Shown here piece after piece: positions 16,901 to 26,959 of a DNA stretch of 64,000 nt. The DNA comes from Limnobacter thiooxidans (GTDB lineage: Bacteria > Pseudomonadota > Gammaproteobacteria > Burkholderiales > Burkholderiaceae_B): NCBI RefSeq assembly GCF_036323495.1, contig NZ_AP028947.1:1674001-1738000 (forward strand). Direction: 5' to 3'. Numbering within the stretch: position 1 is the stretch's first letter; each line of letters starts with the position of its first letter. The notes beneath the pieces were generated by a model, which saw only the letters and a program-made list of their open reading frames with translations, searched no databases and was not told the origin of the DNA. The translations under genes and the position numbers were made by a program.

Positions 16901-17299
16901 TTGTTAAACACACGCTTGGGCGGCGCACCTGATGACTTTGTGTTTGCCGCCCATGTAGTCTCCCTCTCTGCTTATTCTCAACGGGTCTTGTTTCGTTTTT
17001 CGATGCAAGATGAGCTGGATGAGACAATCAAGTTCAACCCCAGGTTTTTTCAGATAGTCAGCCAGGGATCGAATTCCCGCGCCATACCTGTAAAGCCGCA
17101 ACGTGCATGGGTGACTCCCTTCTGTATTTTTCTTCAAATTCCGGTAGAGCCCAAATCCGCATCTCGTTGGGTCATCGTGCCCGAATCTGTTCAGGCTTTC
17201 CTGTTGCTGCGGGTGTGTTTGAATCGACTTTCTCTGGATGATAATCCGGATAAACCTTCTCTTCTTGCCTATTTTTGGAGGATGAATGTCCTCCGATAA
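16901..17299 (+). CDS. hypothetical protein between fabF and rpoE
   Basis: This 132-codon frame starts at TTG 16901 and overlaps the rpoE start by 14 nt, filling an otherwise empty 396-bp gap. No strong Shine-Dalgarno precedes it. I do not recognise it with confidence. The C-terminal segment RWVIVPESVQAFLLLRVCL has a pattern (hydrophobic strand, P-E/D-S, then LRV-L) that faintly recalls the C-terminus of small YgfX/CptA-like proteins often found next to rpoE. There is no clear membrane hairpin at the N-terminus, which those proteins have. It may be a diverged remnant or not a gene at all. Confidence 0.35.
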   Translation: MLNTRLGGAPDDFVFAAHVVSLSAYSQRVLFRFSMQDELDETIKFNPRFFQIVSQGSNSRAIPVKPQRAWVTPFCIFLQIPVEPKSASRWVIVPESVQAFLLLRVCLNRLSLDDNPDKPSLLAYFWRMNVLR

Positions 17300-17888
17300 A
17301 GACGATGATCTGTTGATAGTTCAGCGCGTGCAAGCGGGCGACAAGTTGGCATTCAACTTGCTGGTGAACAAGTATCACCGGCGGGTAGGGCGGTTGCTCA
17401 CCCGAATGGTGCGTAACCAGGAAGACATTGAAGACATTGTTCAGGAAACTTTTATCAAGGCTTATCGCGCCATTGGGAATTTCAGGGGTGATAGCGCGTT
17501 TTATACCTGGATTTATCGAATTGCCATCAACACCGCGAAAAATCTTCTGGTGACACAAGGCAGAAGGCCTTCCACCTTGAAGGAGGCAAATGATGATGAC
17601 AATGAAACTTTTGAAGACAATGCCGCTCTTAGTAACATCGATACGCCTGAGTCCTTGTATCAGACCAAGCAAATCGGTGAAGCTGTCAATGAAGCCATGG
17701 CTGCGCTACCTGAAGAGTTAAGGTCCGCCATCGTCATGCGGGAAATTGATGGGTTGAGTTATGAAGAAATTGCAATTGCAATGGATTGCCCAATCGGAAC
17801 CGTCCGATCGCGAATCTTTCGTGCAAGGGAGTCGATTGCGGCAAAAATCAAGCCTTTGTTAGAACCAAAGGGTAGCAAGCGTTGGTGA
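17286..17888 (+). CDS. rpoE: RNA polymerase sigma factor RpoE (AlgU/sigma-E)
   Basis: A 200-residue ECF sigma factor. Region 2 (about 25-95) includes QEDIEDIVQETFIKAYRAI and FYTWIYRIAINTAKN. Region 4 (about 140-190) includes ALPEELRSAIVMREIDGLSY and the helix-turn-helix CPIGTVRSRIFRARE. It heads the envelope stress operon with rseA, rseB and mucD. GGAGG lies just upstream of ATG 17286. Confidence 0.96.
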   Translation: MSSDKDDDLLIVQRVQAGDKLAFNLLVNKYHRRVGRLLTRMVRNQEDIEDIVQETFIKAYRAIGNFRGDSAFYTWIYRIAINTAKNLLVTQGRRPSTLKEANDDDNETFEDNAALSNIDTPESLYQTKQIGEAVNEAMAALPEELRSAIVMREIDGLSYEEIAIAMDCPIGTVRSRIFRARESIAAKIKPLLEPKGSKRW

Positions 17889-17904
17889 ACTGGTGAAAAA
17901 AGTG

Positions 17905-18555
17905 ATGAGCAAAAACGAACAAATTTCTGCAATGTTGGATGGCGAACTCAGTGAGGACGAACTGAAGGCGTTGTTGTCTGACATGGATCTCGACGATACC
18001 CAAACCTGGACGAGTTACAGTGCCGTGGGTGATCTTATCCGTTCCACTGAAATGTCCGTTTTTCATTCACCACCTCTACTCGACAGGATTGCAGCGCGTC
18101 TGAATGAAGAGCCCACCGTGGTGGCACCAGTTATTGCTGCCAAGGTTGCCCGTGAATCCACTTTACAGAAAGCCCTTGGCGCAGGGCGGGCCCGGCGCGT
18201 GTTCGCATCTGTTGCAGCAATCGGTTTTTTCAGTTTTGCTTTGAATCAGGCCATTCCACCATCTGACAGTCAGGTTCAAATGGTTCGAACCCAGCCTGTG
18301 CAAAACCAGGTGTCCGAAGCAGATCTGGCCTTGTGGCAAGAGTATTTCATGGCCCATCAACAGAACAGCGTTCGAAGTGGACTTTCCGGTGTTTCACCAA
18401 TCGCCCGGGTTGAGGCAGACCGCCCCTCCATGGACAACACCGAACGTGTCATTGTTAACAACACCGACACGGTGGAATGGATGAATGTTTGGGAACCTTC
18501 CTCTTATGCAAGCGACCCCAGCGTGAAATTTACTTATGTCTCGTCCAGTCGCTAA
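17905..18555 (+). CDS. rseA: anti-sigma-E factor RseA/MucA
   Basis: A 216-residue single-pass inner-membrane anti-sigma factor that holds RpoE inactive until regulated proteolysis. The N-terminal cytoplasmic domain begins SKNEQISAMLDGELSEDEL, the conserved RpoE-binding start. One hydrophobic segment (VFASVAAIGFFSFALNQAI) follows a basic stretch, and the rest is periplasmic. ATG 17905 is preferred to the in-frame GTG at 17893 because GGTGA (17892-17896) is well placed for it. Confidence 0.9.
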   Translation: MSKNEQISAMLDGELSEDELKALLSDMDLDDTQTWTSYSAVGDLIRSTEMSVFHSPPLLDRIAARLNEEPTVVAPVIAAKVARESTLQKALGAGRARRVFASVAAIGFFSFALNQAIPPSDSQVQMVRTQPVQNQVSEADLALWQEYFMAHQQNSVRSGLSGVSPIARVEADRPSMDNTERVIVNNTDTVEWMNVWEPSSYASDPSVKFTYVSSSR

Positions 18556-19539
18556 ATGATGAAGATGTACTCCCCGGTTTTCGGTACAAAACAGTTTCTC
18601 TGTGGTTTCCTTCTGGCTGTTGCCAATTTCAGCGTTCATGCTGACCCAGCCTTGTGGAATCTGGTGTGGGCCAGCCACGATCAGGCCAAGACGCTGAGCT
18701 ATTCGGGGCTGTTGATTACCGAATCAGGTAAACACTCTCAAACCAGCAAGCTGCTTCATCAAGCCACGGAAGCTGGCGAATTTGAGGTGCTGGAACGTCT
18801 GGACGGTCAGCCTGCGAAGTGGATTCGCCACAACGATCAAATTCAGTGCGTCATCCCCGATCGAAAAATGATTTTGACGGAGCGTCGACACACTTCAGTG
18901 GCCTTTCCCCGTGTTTTTGCCGCCAAGGACGGGGTGAATACATTAGGCCGTTTGTATGACATTAACGAATTGCCAGGGAAGCGTGTTGCCGGGCGTTCCG
19001 TTCGTGTACTAAAGCTTAGCCCCAAAGACGATCTGCGATACGAGTATCGCCTCTACCTGGACAGGGAAAGTAAACTTTTGATGCGTTCAGAAGTTTATTC
19101 ACCAAAGGGTGAAGTACTCGAGAATGTTGGGTTTAAAGAGATCTCGTTTGAACCCGCTTTGCTGGAAAACCCTGCGCTTCAAAAGGCTGGGCCTGGGTGG
19201 ATCAGCAGCAGCACGGAAGTACGCGTTATGGGAAAGGATGAATTAAGCTACGATTTACCCGACCTTGCCTTTGGATTCAAAAAGGCGGATACGGTTTGCC
19301 GAGTAAAAGGCAAGGAAGAGCAAATTCATCAAACTGTTTACTCGGACGGGTTGTCGACTCTGTCTGTTTTCATTCAGAAAAGTCAGCCAGGGCAATCGAT
19401 GCCGCAAGTCCCCATGAGTCATGGTGCAGTGATGTCCATGTCTGCCACGCAGGGCAAACACATGGTGACCGTGCTGGGCGAAGTACCTGAAAAAACTTTA
19501 GAACTATTTTTGAAATCTGTTCGTTGGAAGTCTCAATAA
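18556..19539 (+). CDS. rseB: sigma-E regulatory protein RseB/MucB
   Basis: A 327-residue periplasmic protein with a signal peptide (about residues 1-29, FLCGFLLAVANFSVHA). The MucB/RseB N-terminal domain contains YSGLLITESG and ends around NVGFKEISF. It is followed by the smaller C-terminal domain. In the family it protects RseA from site-1 cleavage and senses lipid or LPS intermediates. Its start directly abuts the rseA stop. Confidence 0.93.
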   Translation: MMKMYSPVFGTKQFLCGFLLAVANFSVHADPALWNLVWASHDQAKTLSYSGLLITESGKHSQTSKLLHQATEAGEFEVLERLDGQPAKWIRHNDQIQCVIPDRKMILTERRHTSVAFPRVFAAKDGVNTLGRLYDINELPGKRVAGRSVRVLKLSPKDDLRYEYRLYLDRESKLLMRSEVYSPKGEVLENVGFKEISFEPALLENPALQKAGPGWISSSTEVRVMGKDELSYDLPDLAFGFKKADTVCRVKGKEEQIHQTVYSDGLSTLSVFIQKSQPGQSMPQVPMSHGAVMSMSATQGKHMVTVLGEVPEKTLELFLKSVRWKSQ

Positions 19540-19554
19540 CAAGGAAATTTTTAG

Positions 19555-21036
19555 ATGAGATCTGAAGCGTTGAATTCCCGCATTGGGTTTGGATTGGCCA
19601 CTTTTTTTCTGGCCTTGGTCTTGATGTTTGGTATGGGAATCAATCAGGCTGAAGCCCAGACCAATTCCCGTGGCTTACCAGACTTTTCTGATCTCGTTGA
19701 TCGGGTCGGGCCGGCGGTTGTGAATATTAGAACCACCCAGAAAGTGCCTCAAAACCAACAGGGCATGCCAGGTTTCCCCGGCATGGATCCCAATGATCCA
19801 TTTTTTGAGTTTTTCCGTCGATTCATGCCACCCGGTACTCCGATGCCAGGTCAGCCAGGACAACCACCTCGAGGTGGCAAGCAAGCCCCGGACCGTGAGG
19901 TGCCCAGTGGTGTAGGTTCTGGTTTTGTTATAGATTCCGATGGTTATTTGTTGACCAACCACCACGTTGTGGATGGTGCAGAATCCATTATTGTGACTTT
20001 CCCCGACAAGCGTGAATTCAAGGGCAAGGTAATTGGTTCAGATCAGCGTACCGATGTGGCCTTGGTGAAAATTGAAGGCAAAAGCCTGCCGTTCCTGAAA
20101 ATCGGCAATGTCAACAACACGAAAGTAGGGCAGTGGGTCGTTGCGATTGGCTCACCATTCGGGCTCGAGAATTCAGTGACTGCGGGTATTGTGAGTGCCA
20201 AGGGCCGTGACACCGGTGAATACCTGCCTTTCATCCAGACTGATGTCGCGGTCAACCCCGGTAACTCCGGTGGCCCATTGCTTAACCTGGATGGCGAGGT
20301 CATTGGTATCAATTCCCAGATTTACAGCCGTACAGGCGGATTCATGGGTATTTCCTTTGCCATTCCAATTGATGAAGCCATGCGAGTGGCCAAGCAATTG
20401 CGCGAAAGCGGCAAAGTAAGCCGTGGCCGCATTGGCGTGGGTATTGGTGAAGTGGACAAAGACGTAGCCAAGGCCCTGGGTCTTGATTCAGCTGTTGGCG
20501 CGTTGGTAGGTTCTGTTGGAAAAGACAGCCCTGCGGACAAGGCAGGCGTGATCGCTGGTGACATCATTTTGCGCTTCGATGGCAAGAAGGTGGACAAGGC
20601 ATCTGATTTGCCGCGCATCGTTGGTGAAACCAAGCCTGGCAGCAAGGTAAACATGGTGCTCTGGCGCAAAGGCGCTGAAAAAACGGTGCCTATTACTGTA
20701 GCCGAATTTGAAAGTGATGCTGCCAAGCCCAGCGCCGCACCTCTTGAAAAACCCAAGCCGGTTGAGGCGGACAAACTTGGCCTTACTGTAACCGACCCAA
20801 CTGCTCAGGAAAAGACGGCATTGAACCTGACTGGTGGCGTGGTAGTTCGCAATGCGGGTGGCGTTGCTGCCGGTGCGGGTATTGCCGCCGGTGACGTCAT
20901 TTTGCGTGTCGGTCGTACTGACATTACATCTGCCAAGCAATTCGCCGACCTGGTCAAGGCCATTCCGAAAGGTCAGGCGGCACCCATGCTGGTGCGTCGC
21001 GGAGAGAACTCCTTCTTCGTGGTGATCACACCTTGA
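19555..21036 (+). CDS. mucD: periplasmic serine protease, DegP/MucD (Do) type
   Basis: A 493-residue trypsin-like protease/chaperone of the periplasm. A signal peptide (about 1-34) is followed by a Gly/Pro-rich linker. The catalytic residues are His137 (TNHHVVDG), Asp167 (RTDVALVKI) and Ser238 (NPGNSGGPL). Two PDZ domains follow (about 285-375 and 405-490). In this operon it degrades misfolded envelope proteins and indirectly limits sigma-E activation. Confidence 0.96.
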   Translation: MRSEALNSRIGFGLATFFLALVLMFGMGINQAEAQTNSRGLPDFSDLVDRVGPAVVNIRTTQKVPQNQQGMPGFPGMDPNDPFFEFFRRFMPPGTPMPGQPGQPPRGGKQAPDREVPSGVGSGFVIDSDGYLLTNHHVVDGAESIIVTFPDKREFKGKVIGSDQRTDVALVKIEGKSLPFLKIGNVNNTKVGQWVVAIGSPFGLENSVTAGIVSAKGRDTGEYLPFIQTDVAVNPGNSGGPLLNLDGEVIGINSQIYSRTGGFMGISFAIPIDEAMRVAKQLRESGKVSRGRIGVGIGEVDKDVAKALGLDSAVGALVGSVGKDSPADKAGVIAGDIILRFDGKKVDKASDLPRIVGETKPGSKVNMVLWRKGAEKTVPITVAEFESDAAKPSAAPLEKPKPVEADKLGLTVTDPTAQEKTALNLTGGVVVRNAGGVAAGAGIAAGDVILRVGRTDITSAKQFADLVKAIPKGQAAPMLVRRGENSFFVVITP

Positions 21037-21127
21037 TTCTATGAAATTCACATGCTGGTCGGCCTTTGAGAAATATGCTGTAAAGCAAGGCCTGATCAGG
21101 TAAAATACAACGTTACCGAAATTTTCA

Positions 21128-21150
21128 GGGGGCCGAGCAGCCCCCTTTTT
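21128..21150 (+). terminator. intrinsic terminator abutting the lepA start
   Basis: GGGGGC (21128-21133) pairs with GCCCCC (21140-21145), followed directly by T5 (21146-21150) and then AATG of lepA. It is a textbook Rho-independent terminator for the rpoE-mucD operon, but it leaves no room for a lepA leader behind it. A palindrome, CCTGATCAGG, and TAAAAT (a possible -10) lie at about 21090-21104, so transcripts starting there would contain the hairpin. Confidence 0.7.
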
Positions 21151-21151
21151 A

Positions 21152-22954
21152 ATGATGCAAATGCAGCACATACGCAATTTTTCGATCATCGCCCACATTG
21201 ATCACGGGAAGTCCACGCTGGCAGATCGCCTAATTCAAAACTGTGGCGGCTTGAGTGATCGGGAAATGGACTCCCAAGTTCTTGATTCCATGGACATTGA
21301 GCGCGAGCGCGGTATCACCATCAAGGCCCAGACGGCGGCTTTGACTTACAAGGCCAAAGACGGCAACACCTATTTGCTGAATTTGATCGACACCCCTGGA
21401 CACGTTGATTTTTCTTATGAAGTCAGTCGATCCCTGTCTGCCTGTGAAGGTGCCTTGCTGGTGGTGGATGCTTCGCAAGGTGTTGAGGCGCAAACAGTGG
21501 CGAACTGCTACACGGCGCTTGATTTGGGTGTTGAAGTGCTGCCCGTGTTGAATAAAATTGATTTGCCCCAGGCTGATCCAGAGAATGCAAAGTCGGAAAT
21601 TGAAGATGTGATCGGCATTGACGCGTCCGACGCGATTGCCATTTCCGCAAAAACAGGTTTGGGCATTGAAGACGTGCTGGAATTGATTGTGCGGAAGGTT
21701 CCACCCGCACGTGGCAGTCGCGAAGCGCCTTTGCAGGCCTTGATCATCGACAGTTGGTTCGACAACTACGTGGGCGTGGTCATGCTGGTTCGGGTGGTCA
21801 ACGGCGTGTTGAATCGCAAAGACAAAATCAAACTGATGGCCACGGGCGACACCTACATTGCAGACGACGTGGGTGTTTTCACTCCCAAGTCGATCGCGCG
21901 TGATTCACTGTCCGCAGGTGAAGTGGGTTATATCAATGCCGGTATCAAGCTCCTCGAAAGTGCCAAGGTGGGAGATACCGTGACGCTGGCTGGCAAGCCG
22001 GCTGACAAGCCTTTGCCTGGTTTCAAGGAAGTACAGTCGCAAGTGTTTGCAGGCCTGTTTCCTGTGGAAGCCAATCAGTACGAAGCCTTGCGTGAAGCAC
22101 TGGACAAGTTGAAACTGAATGACGCAGCACTGAACTACGAACCCGAGGTGTCACAGGCACTGGGATTCGGTTTCCGTTGTGGCTTCCTGGGCATGCTGCA
22201 CATGGACATCGTGCAGGAACGGCTTGAGCGTGAGTTCGACATGGACCTGATCACCACGGCTCCCACCGTGGTGTATGAAATCAAGCAACGGGACGGCACC
22301 ATTTTGCGTGTTGACAACCCGTCGAAAATGCCCGACTTGAGCAAGATCGATGAAATTCGTGAGCCGATTGTGGTCGTGAACTTGCTGATGCCCCAAGAGT
22401 ACGTGGGCTCGGTGATGACCTTGTGTACTGGGCGTCGCGGAAACCAGACCAACATGGTTTATCACGGTCGTCAGGTTCGCCTGACCTTCGAAATGCCCAT
22501 GGCTGAAATTGTGCTCGATTTTTTTGACAAGCTGAAATCGACCTCTCGCGGTTATGCATCCATGGATTATGCTTTCAAGGAATATCGGCAGGCCGACATC
22601 GTGAAAGTGGACATGCTGATCAACGGCGAGAAGGTAGACGCCTTGTCCATCATGGTTCACCGTGGAAACTCCATTTACCGTGGCCGCGCAGTAGCCGGCA
22701 AAATGCGTGAAATCATTTCCCGCCAAATGTTTGACGTGGCCATTCAGGCGGCTATTGGTGCGAACATTATTGCGCGTGAAACGGTGAAGGCGTTGCGTAA
22801 AAACGTGTTGGCCAAATGTTACGGTGGTGACATTTCCAGAAAGAAAAAGCTGTTGGAGAAGCAGAAAGCGGGCAAGAAACGGATGAAGCAGGTGGGTAAC
22901 GTTGAAATTCCGCAGGAAGCATTTTTGGCCATTCTTCAGGTGGAAGACAAATAA
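21152..22954 (+). CDS. lepA: elongation factor 4 (LepA)
   Basis: A 600-residue ribosome-associated GTPase. The G1 motif [10 protein letters not shown], the switch segment [21 protein letters not shown] and the NKID motif are present, followed by the LepA-specific C-terminal domain ending with [23 protein letters not shown] 21152 or the in-frame ATG two codons before QHIRNF may be used. No Shine-Dalgarno is seen because a terminator hairpin occupies the space immediately upstream. Confidence 0.97.
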   Translation: MMQMQHIRNFSIIAHIDHGKSTLADRLIQNCGGLSDREMDSQVLDSMDIERERGITIKAQTAALTYKAKDGNTYLLNLIDTPGHVDFSYEVSRSLSACEGALLVVDASQGVEAQTVANCYTALDLGVEVLPVLNKIDLPQADPENAKSEIEDVIGIDASDAIAISAKTGLGIEDVLELIVRKVPPARGSREAPLQALIIDSWFDNYVGVVMLVRVVNGVLNRKDKIKLMATGDTYIADDVGVFTPKSIARDSLSAGEVGYINAGIKLLESAKVGDTVTLAGKPADKPLPGFKEVQSQVFAGLFPVEANQYEALREALDKLKLNDAALNYEPEVSQALGFGFRCGFLGMLHMDIVQERLEREFDMDLITTAPTVVYEIKQRDGTILRVDNPSKMPDLSKIDEIREPIVVVNLLMPQEYVGSVMTLCTGRRGNQTNMVYHGRQVRLTFEMPMAEIVLDFFDKLKSTSRGYASMDYAFKEYRQADIVKVDMLINGEKVDALSIMVHRGNSIYRGRAVAGKMREIISRQMFDVAIQAAIGANIIARETVKALRKNVLAKCYGGDISRKKKLLEKQKAGKKRMKQVGNVEIPQEAFLAILQVEDK

Positions 22955-22956
22955 CA

Positions 22957-23823
22957 ATGAATTTTTCCTTGATCCTGTTTTTGCTGGTACTTTTTACCGG
23001 TTTTTTCTACGCTCTGGATGCGTTGGTATTCAAACCCAAGCGAAGACTTGCTGCCGAGCAGGCCTTGGAGGGTAGCGCAACCAATCCAAACCTGAGCGAT
23101 GAAGCAGTTCGACGCATTCGCCACCAGCACATGAAGCAACCGCTGTGGCTTGAATACAGTGCAAGCTTTTTCCCGGTAATCCTGTTTGTTTTCCTGTTGC
23201 GGTCTTTTGTTGTTGAGCCCTTCAAGATTCCTTCCGGGTCCATGATTCCAACCTTGCTGATTGGTGACCTGATCTTGGTCAACAAATTCACTTACGGCAT
23301 ACGCTTGCCGATCATCGACAAGAAGATCATTCCCCTGTCTGACCCGCAACCCGGCGATGTCATGGTGTTTCGATATCCACAAGACCCTTCGCTGGATTAC
23401 ATCAAGCGTGTAGTGGGTGTGGGTGGTGACGTTGTCGAATACAGGAACAAGAAGCTTTCAATCAATGGCAAACCATTGCCCGTGACCGAGCTGGACAAAT
23501 ATTACGACCCCAACAATTTCTCGTATTCACTACAATTTCAGGAAGAGCTTGGTGGTAAAAAGCACTTGGTGATCAATGACGAAGAAGCGCCACCTTTTGT
23601 AATTGGTGCGCAGTCATTCCGCAACCGTGACAATTGCAAATACGACGTCAATGGTTTCCGTTGCGAAGTACCCCAAGGCCACTATTTCATGATGGGCGAC
23701 AACCGCGACAACTCAAGTGACAGCCGCATCTGGGGCTTCGTATCGGACGAACAGGTTGTTGGCAAAGCGTTCCTGGTCTGGATGAACTTCAATGACTTCT
23801 CCCGAATCGGCCTGTTTCACTAG
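22957..23823 (+). CDS. lepB: signal peptidase I
   Basis: A 288-residue inner-membrane protease that releases secreted proteins from their signal peptides. There are two N-terminal membrane segments (about 3-24 and 70-87). The nucleophile is Ser95 in IPSGSMIPTL and the general base is Lys150 in DYIKRVVG. The conserved GDNRDNSSDSR box is near the C-terminus. It follows lepA by 2 nt. Confidence 0.97.
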   Translation: MNFSLILFLLVLFTGFFYALDALVFKPKRRLAAEQALEGSATNPNLSDEAVRRIRHQHMKQPLWLEYSASFFPVILFVFLLRSFVVEPFKIPSGSMIPTLLIGDLILVNKFTYGIRLPIIDKKIIPLSDPQPGDVMVFRYPQDPSLDYIKRVVGVGGDVVEYRNKKLSINGKPLPVTELDKYYDPNNFSYSLQFQEELGGKKHLVINDEEAPPFVIGAQSFRNRDNCKYDVNGFRCEVPQGHYFMMGDNRDNSSDSRIWGFVSDEQVVGKAFLVWMNFNDFSRIGLFH

Positions 23824-23843
23824 GACAGGGCAGGAGATTGTTC

Positions 23844-24560
23844 ATGGACCGTTCCAGGTATTCCCGTCTTGAAGCCGAGCTGGGGTATGAGTTCAGCAAC
23901 CCCGACTTGCTCCGGGTCGCCTTGACCCACCGCAGCTTTTCAAGCCAGCACAACGAGCGCCTTGAATTTCTCGGTGACAGTGTCTTGAACTGTGCAGCGT
24001 CCATTTTGTTGTATCAGACACATCCCGACATGGACGAAGGCAAGATGTCCCGGGTGCGCTCGCACTTGGTCAAGCAGGATTGTTTGGCCATGGTGGGTCG
24101 CAGCCTTTCACTTGAGAAGTATCTCTCACTGGGGGCTGGCGAATTGCGCAGCGCAGCCACCATCAAGGACAGCATTGTTGCCGATGGCCTGGAGGCTTTG
24201 TTCGGGGCCATTCTTCTCGATTCAGGTTTTGAAGCGGCACGGGATTGTGTCATTCGGCTGTTAAAGCCTGTGATGCTTGAAACTCCTGTGGAATCCATGG
24301 GAAAAGATCCCAAAACCCGCTTGCAAGAACTGCTTCAGGGTAAAAAACTGAGGTTGCCTGTTTACACGGTTTTGGTGGAAGGGGGCACTTCAGCCAGTCC
24401 GGAATTCAGCGTGGAATGCGCGGTTCAGGACCTTGAAATAGTCAAGTTGGGCCAAGGCCATTCACGGCGAATCGCCGAACAGCATGCCGCGCAAGCGGTA
24501 CTTATTCAATTGCTTGAGCGGGAGTATTCAGACCCCAATCAAGCCAGCAGGAGGCAATGA
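23844..24560 (+). CDS. rnc: ribonuclease III
   Basis: A 238-residue double-strand-specific endoribonuclease for rRNA processing. ATG 23844 is preferred over TTG 23838 because AGGAG (23832-23836) is correctly spaced for it. The signature motif ERLEFLGDSVLN contains the catalytic Glu41 and Asp45, and a C-terminal dsRNA-binding domain starts near DPKTRLQELLQ. It overlaps era by 4 nt. Confidence 0.96.
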   Translation: MDRSRYSRLEAELGYEFSNPDLLRVALTHRSFSSQHNERLEFLGDSVLNCAASILLYQTHPDMDEGKMSRVRSHLVKQDCLAMVGRSLSLEKYLSLGAGELRSAATIKDSIVADGLEALFGAILLDSGFEAARDCVIRLLKPVMLETPVESMGKDPKTRLQELLQGKKLRLPVYTVLVEGGTSASPEFSVECAVQDLEIVKLGQGHSRRIAEQHAAQAVLIQLLEREYSDPNQASRRQ

Positions 24561-25459
24561 ACATGGCCGAATCAAAATGTGGCGTCATTGCGGTAGTTGG
24601 GCGGCCCAATGTGGGCAAATCAACCCTGATGAACGGCATGATTGGCGAACACTTGTCGATCACCTCCAGCAAGCCTCAGACAACACGTCACCGTGTGCTG
24701 GGTGTGATGACTGAAACAGTGAAAGAAGTGCCCACACAATTTATTTTCGTCGACACCCCTGGTTTTCAGACCAAGCACTCGAACGCGCTGAACAAGACCA
24801 TGAACCGCGCGGTATTGACTGCTTTGGCTGATGTGAATGTCATCTTGTGGGTGATTGAGCAGGGCAAGTTGACACCAGCCGACATGAAAGTGCTTGAGCT
24901 TTGCCCCAAAGGCGTGCCTCTTGTGGCTGTGGTGAACAAGGTTGACCTGCTGGAGAAGAAAAACGAGGTGCTTCCTTTCCTGCATAAGGTAAGCGGGCAG
25001 CGTAATTTCGATGCCATCGTGCCCTTGAGCGCGCAAACGAACAAGAACCTGGACAGCCTTAAAGAGGCGGTGTCGGCTTTGTTGCCCGAACAACCTTTTT
25101 TCTACGATGAAGACACGCTGACGGACCGCCCAGAAAAATTCCTGGCGGCCGAGCGGATTCGGGAAAAACTGTTTCGACTGGTTGGCGACGAATTGCCATA
25201 CACCTGCACAGTGGTGATCGACAAGTTTGAAATTGAAGAAGGGCGCCGGGTTATTCACGCCTCCATTCTGGTTGATCGGTCTTCTCACAAGGCGATGATT
25301 ATTGGTAAGGGCGGTGAAAAGCTCAAGCGGATCGGTTCTGAAGCTAGGCAGGACATGGAGCGCCTGTTCGGCGGCAGTGTTCACCTTGAAACCTGGGTGA
25401 AGGTGCGCAGCGGATGGGCCGACAACGCCAGTTTGCTGCAAAGCCTGGGGTATGAATAA
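24557..25459 (+). CDS. era: GTPase Era
   Basis: A 300-residue GTPase for 16S rRNA maturation and 30S assembly. The G1 motif GRPNVGKST, DTPGFQT and NKVD motifs are followed by a C-terminal KH domain with IIGKGGEKLKRIG. Overlaps with rnc and recO indicate one operon. Confidence 0.97.
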   Translation: MNMAESKCGVIAVVGRPNVGKSTLMNGMIGEHLSITSSKPQTTRHRVLGVMTETVKEVPTQFIFVDTPGFQTKHSNALNKTMNRAVLTALADVNVILWVIEQGKLTPADMKVLELCPKGVPLVAVVNKVDLLEKKNEVLPFLHKVSGQRNFDAIVPLSAQTNKNLDSLKEAVSALLPEQPFFYDEDTLTDRPEKFLAAERIREKLFRLVGDELPYTCTVVIDKFEIEEGRRVIHASILVDRSSHKAMIIGKGGEKLKRIGSEARQDMERLFGGSVHLETWVKVRSGWADNASLLQSLGYE

Positions 25460-26186
25460 CCCACGATCTGGTTCCGACCTGGCCTATGTGTTGCACAGTG
25501 TGCCATACAAGGAAACAAGTCTTATTGTTGAGTTATTTTGCAGGGAGCATGGGCGAATGCCAGTGGTCGCCAAGGGGGCAAAGCGCCCCCATTCGGCCCT
25601 GCGTGCCGTGCTTGTGAGCTTTCAACCGCTGTCTGTTCGTTTTTCCGGCAAGTCGGACGTCAAAACACTGACACAGGCTGAGTGGCTGGGTGGATTAATG
25701 TCGCCCGATGGAAAGGCCTTGTTCGCGGCTTACTATCTCAATGAACTGTTGATGCGGGGCTTGACCCGGGAAGATGCACACCCTGAACTGTTTGATCTTT
25801 ATCAGCAAACCTTGTTGGGTTTGTCTGAAGGAGAAGACATGAATGTGTGCATTCGGCGTTTTGAAGTAGGCTTGTTACAGGCCTTCGGATACGGCCTGGA
25901 TTGGGCCTATGATGCAAAGGGAGAGGCCATTGAGCCAGCCCTAGAGTATGTGTGGTTGGACCAACATGGATGGATTCCCTCAGTCGGGGGAAATGTAAAC
26001 AATTTGCAGAACGGTAGCGTTGAACAAGTAGTCCAAGGTCAATGGATTGCTGAAATTCAGGAAGGAATTTGGTCCAAAGCCGCTTCCAGTGCGCTAAAGC
26101 CGATTACCCGAAAATTGTTGATGACCCATGTTGCCCCCAATGGTTTGATGTCAAGAGTCTGGATGGAGCATTTGTTAAGAACATGA
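25452..26186 (+). CDS. recO: DNA repair protein RecO
   Basis: A 244-residue recombination mediator that helps load RecA on SSB-coated gaps. The N-terminal OB fold includes [17 protein letters not shown] and [13 protein letters not shown], and a helical C-terminal region follows. It overlaps era by 8 nt and its stop overlaps the pdxJ start. Confidence 0.93.
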   Translation: MNNPRSGSDLAYVLHSVPYKETSLIVELFCREHGRMPVVAKGAKRPHSALRAVLVSFQPLSVRFSGKSDVKTLTQAEWLGGLMSPDGKALFAAYYLNELLMRGLTREDAHPELFDLYQQTLLGLSEGEDMNVCIRRFEVGLLQAFGYGLDWAYDAKGEAIEPALEYVWLDQHGWIPSVGGNVNNLQNGSVEQVVQGQWIAEIQEGIWSKAASSALKPITRKLLMTHVAPNGLMSRVWMEHLLRT

Positions 26187-26923
26187 TTGAACTCGGCGTA
26201 AACATTGATCACGTGGCCACAATTCGGCAGGCAAGGCGAGGGCATGAGCCTGATCCCTTGAAGGCTGCGTTGCTTGCTGAAGAATACGGTGCAGATGCAA
26301 TCACCGTGCATGTGCGCGAAGACCGCCGACACATGCAGGATGATGATGTTCGACGCATCCGACCCATGATCAGCACAAGAATGAATTTTGAATGTGCGGT
26401 GGTTGAGGAGATGATTCGTCTTGTCGAGGAAGTGAAACCCCAAGACGTATGTTTTGTACCTGAGCGTCGCGAGGAAGTGACAACAGAGGGTGGTTTGGAT
26501 GTGATTGGCGGATTTCATTTGATCGCACCTGCTGTTGCGCGTTTGAAAGACCAAGGCATGCGTATATCCCTGTTCATTGATCCAGATATGAATCAGATAG
26601 AAGCCGCCTTGAAATGCGGTGCAGATGCAATCGAGTTGCACACAGGAAGCTACGCCCATGCAAACACAGCCACATTCGAGTACGAGCTTGCCCGAATACG
26701 CAAGGCCGCAAATTTCGGGGCAGCAGAAGGTTTGCGTGTGAATGCAGGGCACGGATTGAACTACGACAATGTCAAACCGATTGCTGCGATTGAAACCATT
26801 GCTGAACTGAACATCGGGCACAGCATTGTAGCCAATTCGGTGTTCATGGGATGGGAAGCAGCCATCAAGAAAATGAAAGAGTTGATGGTGACTGCAAAGC
26901 TGGAAGCGATAAGGCCAAGATAG
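26183..26923 (+). CDS. pdxJ: pyridoxine 5'-phosphate synthase
   Basis: A 246-residue TIM-barrel enzyme that makes pyridoxine 5'-phosphate from 1-deoxyxylulose 5-phosphate and 3-amino-2-oxopropyl phosphate. ATG 26183 gives the family start [20 protein letters not shown] and overlaps the recO stop (ATGA). [14 protein letters not shown] and the [11 protein letters not shown] motif are typical. Confidence 0.96.
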   Translation: MIELGVNIDHVATIRQARRGHEPDPLKAALLAEEYGADAITVHVREDRRHMQDDDVRRIRPMISTRMNFECAVVEEMIRLVEEVKPQDVCFVPERREEVTTEGGLDVIGGFHLIAPAVARLKDQGMRISLFIDPDMNQIEAALKCGADAIELHTGSYAHANTATFEYELARIRKAANFGAAEGLRVNAGHGLNYDNVKPIAAIETIAELNIGHSIVANSVFMGWEAAIKKMKELMVTAKLEAIRPR

Positions 26924-26959
26924 TGCTGGTTTGGTGCTGGTTTAGCTGCGAGATAAGCG

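Noticed and set aside
26069..26182. N-terminal extension of pdxJ upstream of ATG 26183
   Set aside because: It lies inside recO in another frame, and the conserved PdxJ N-terminus begins at [12 protein letters not shown].
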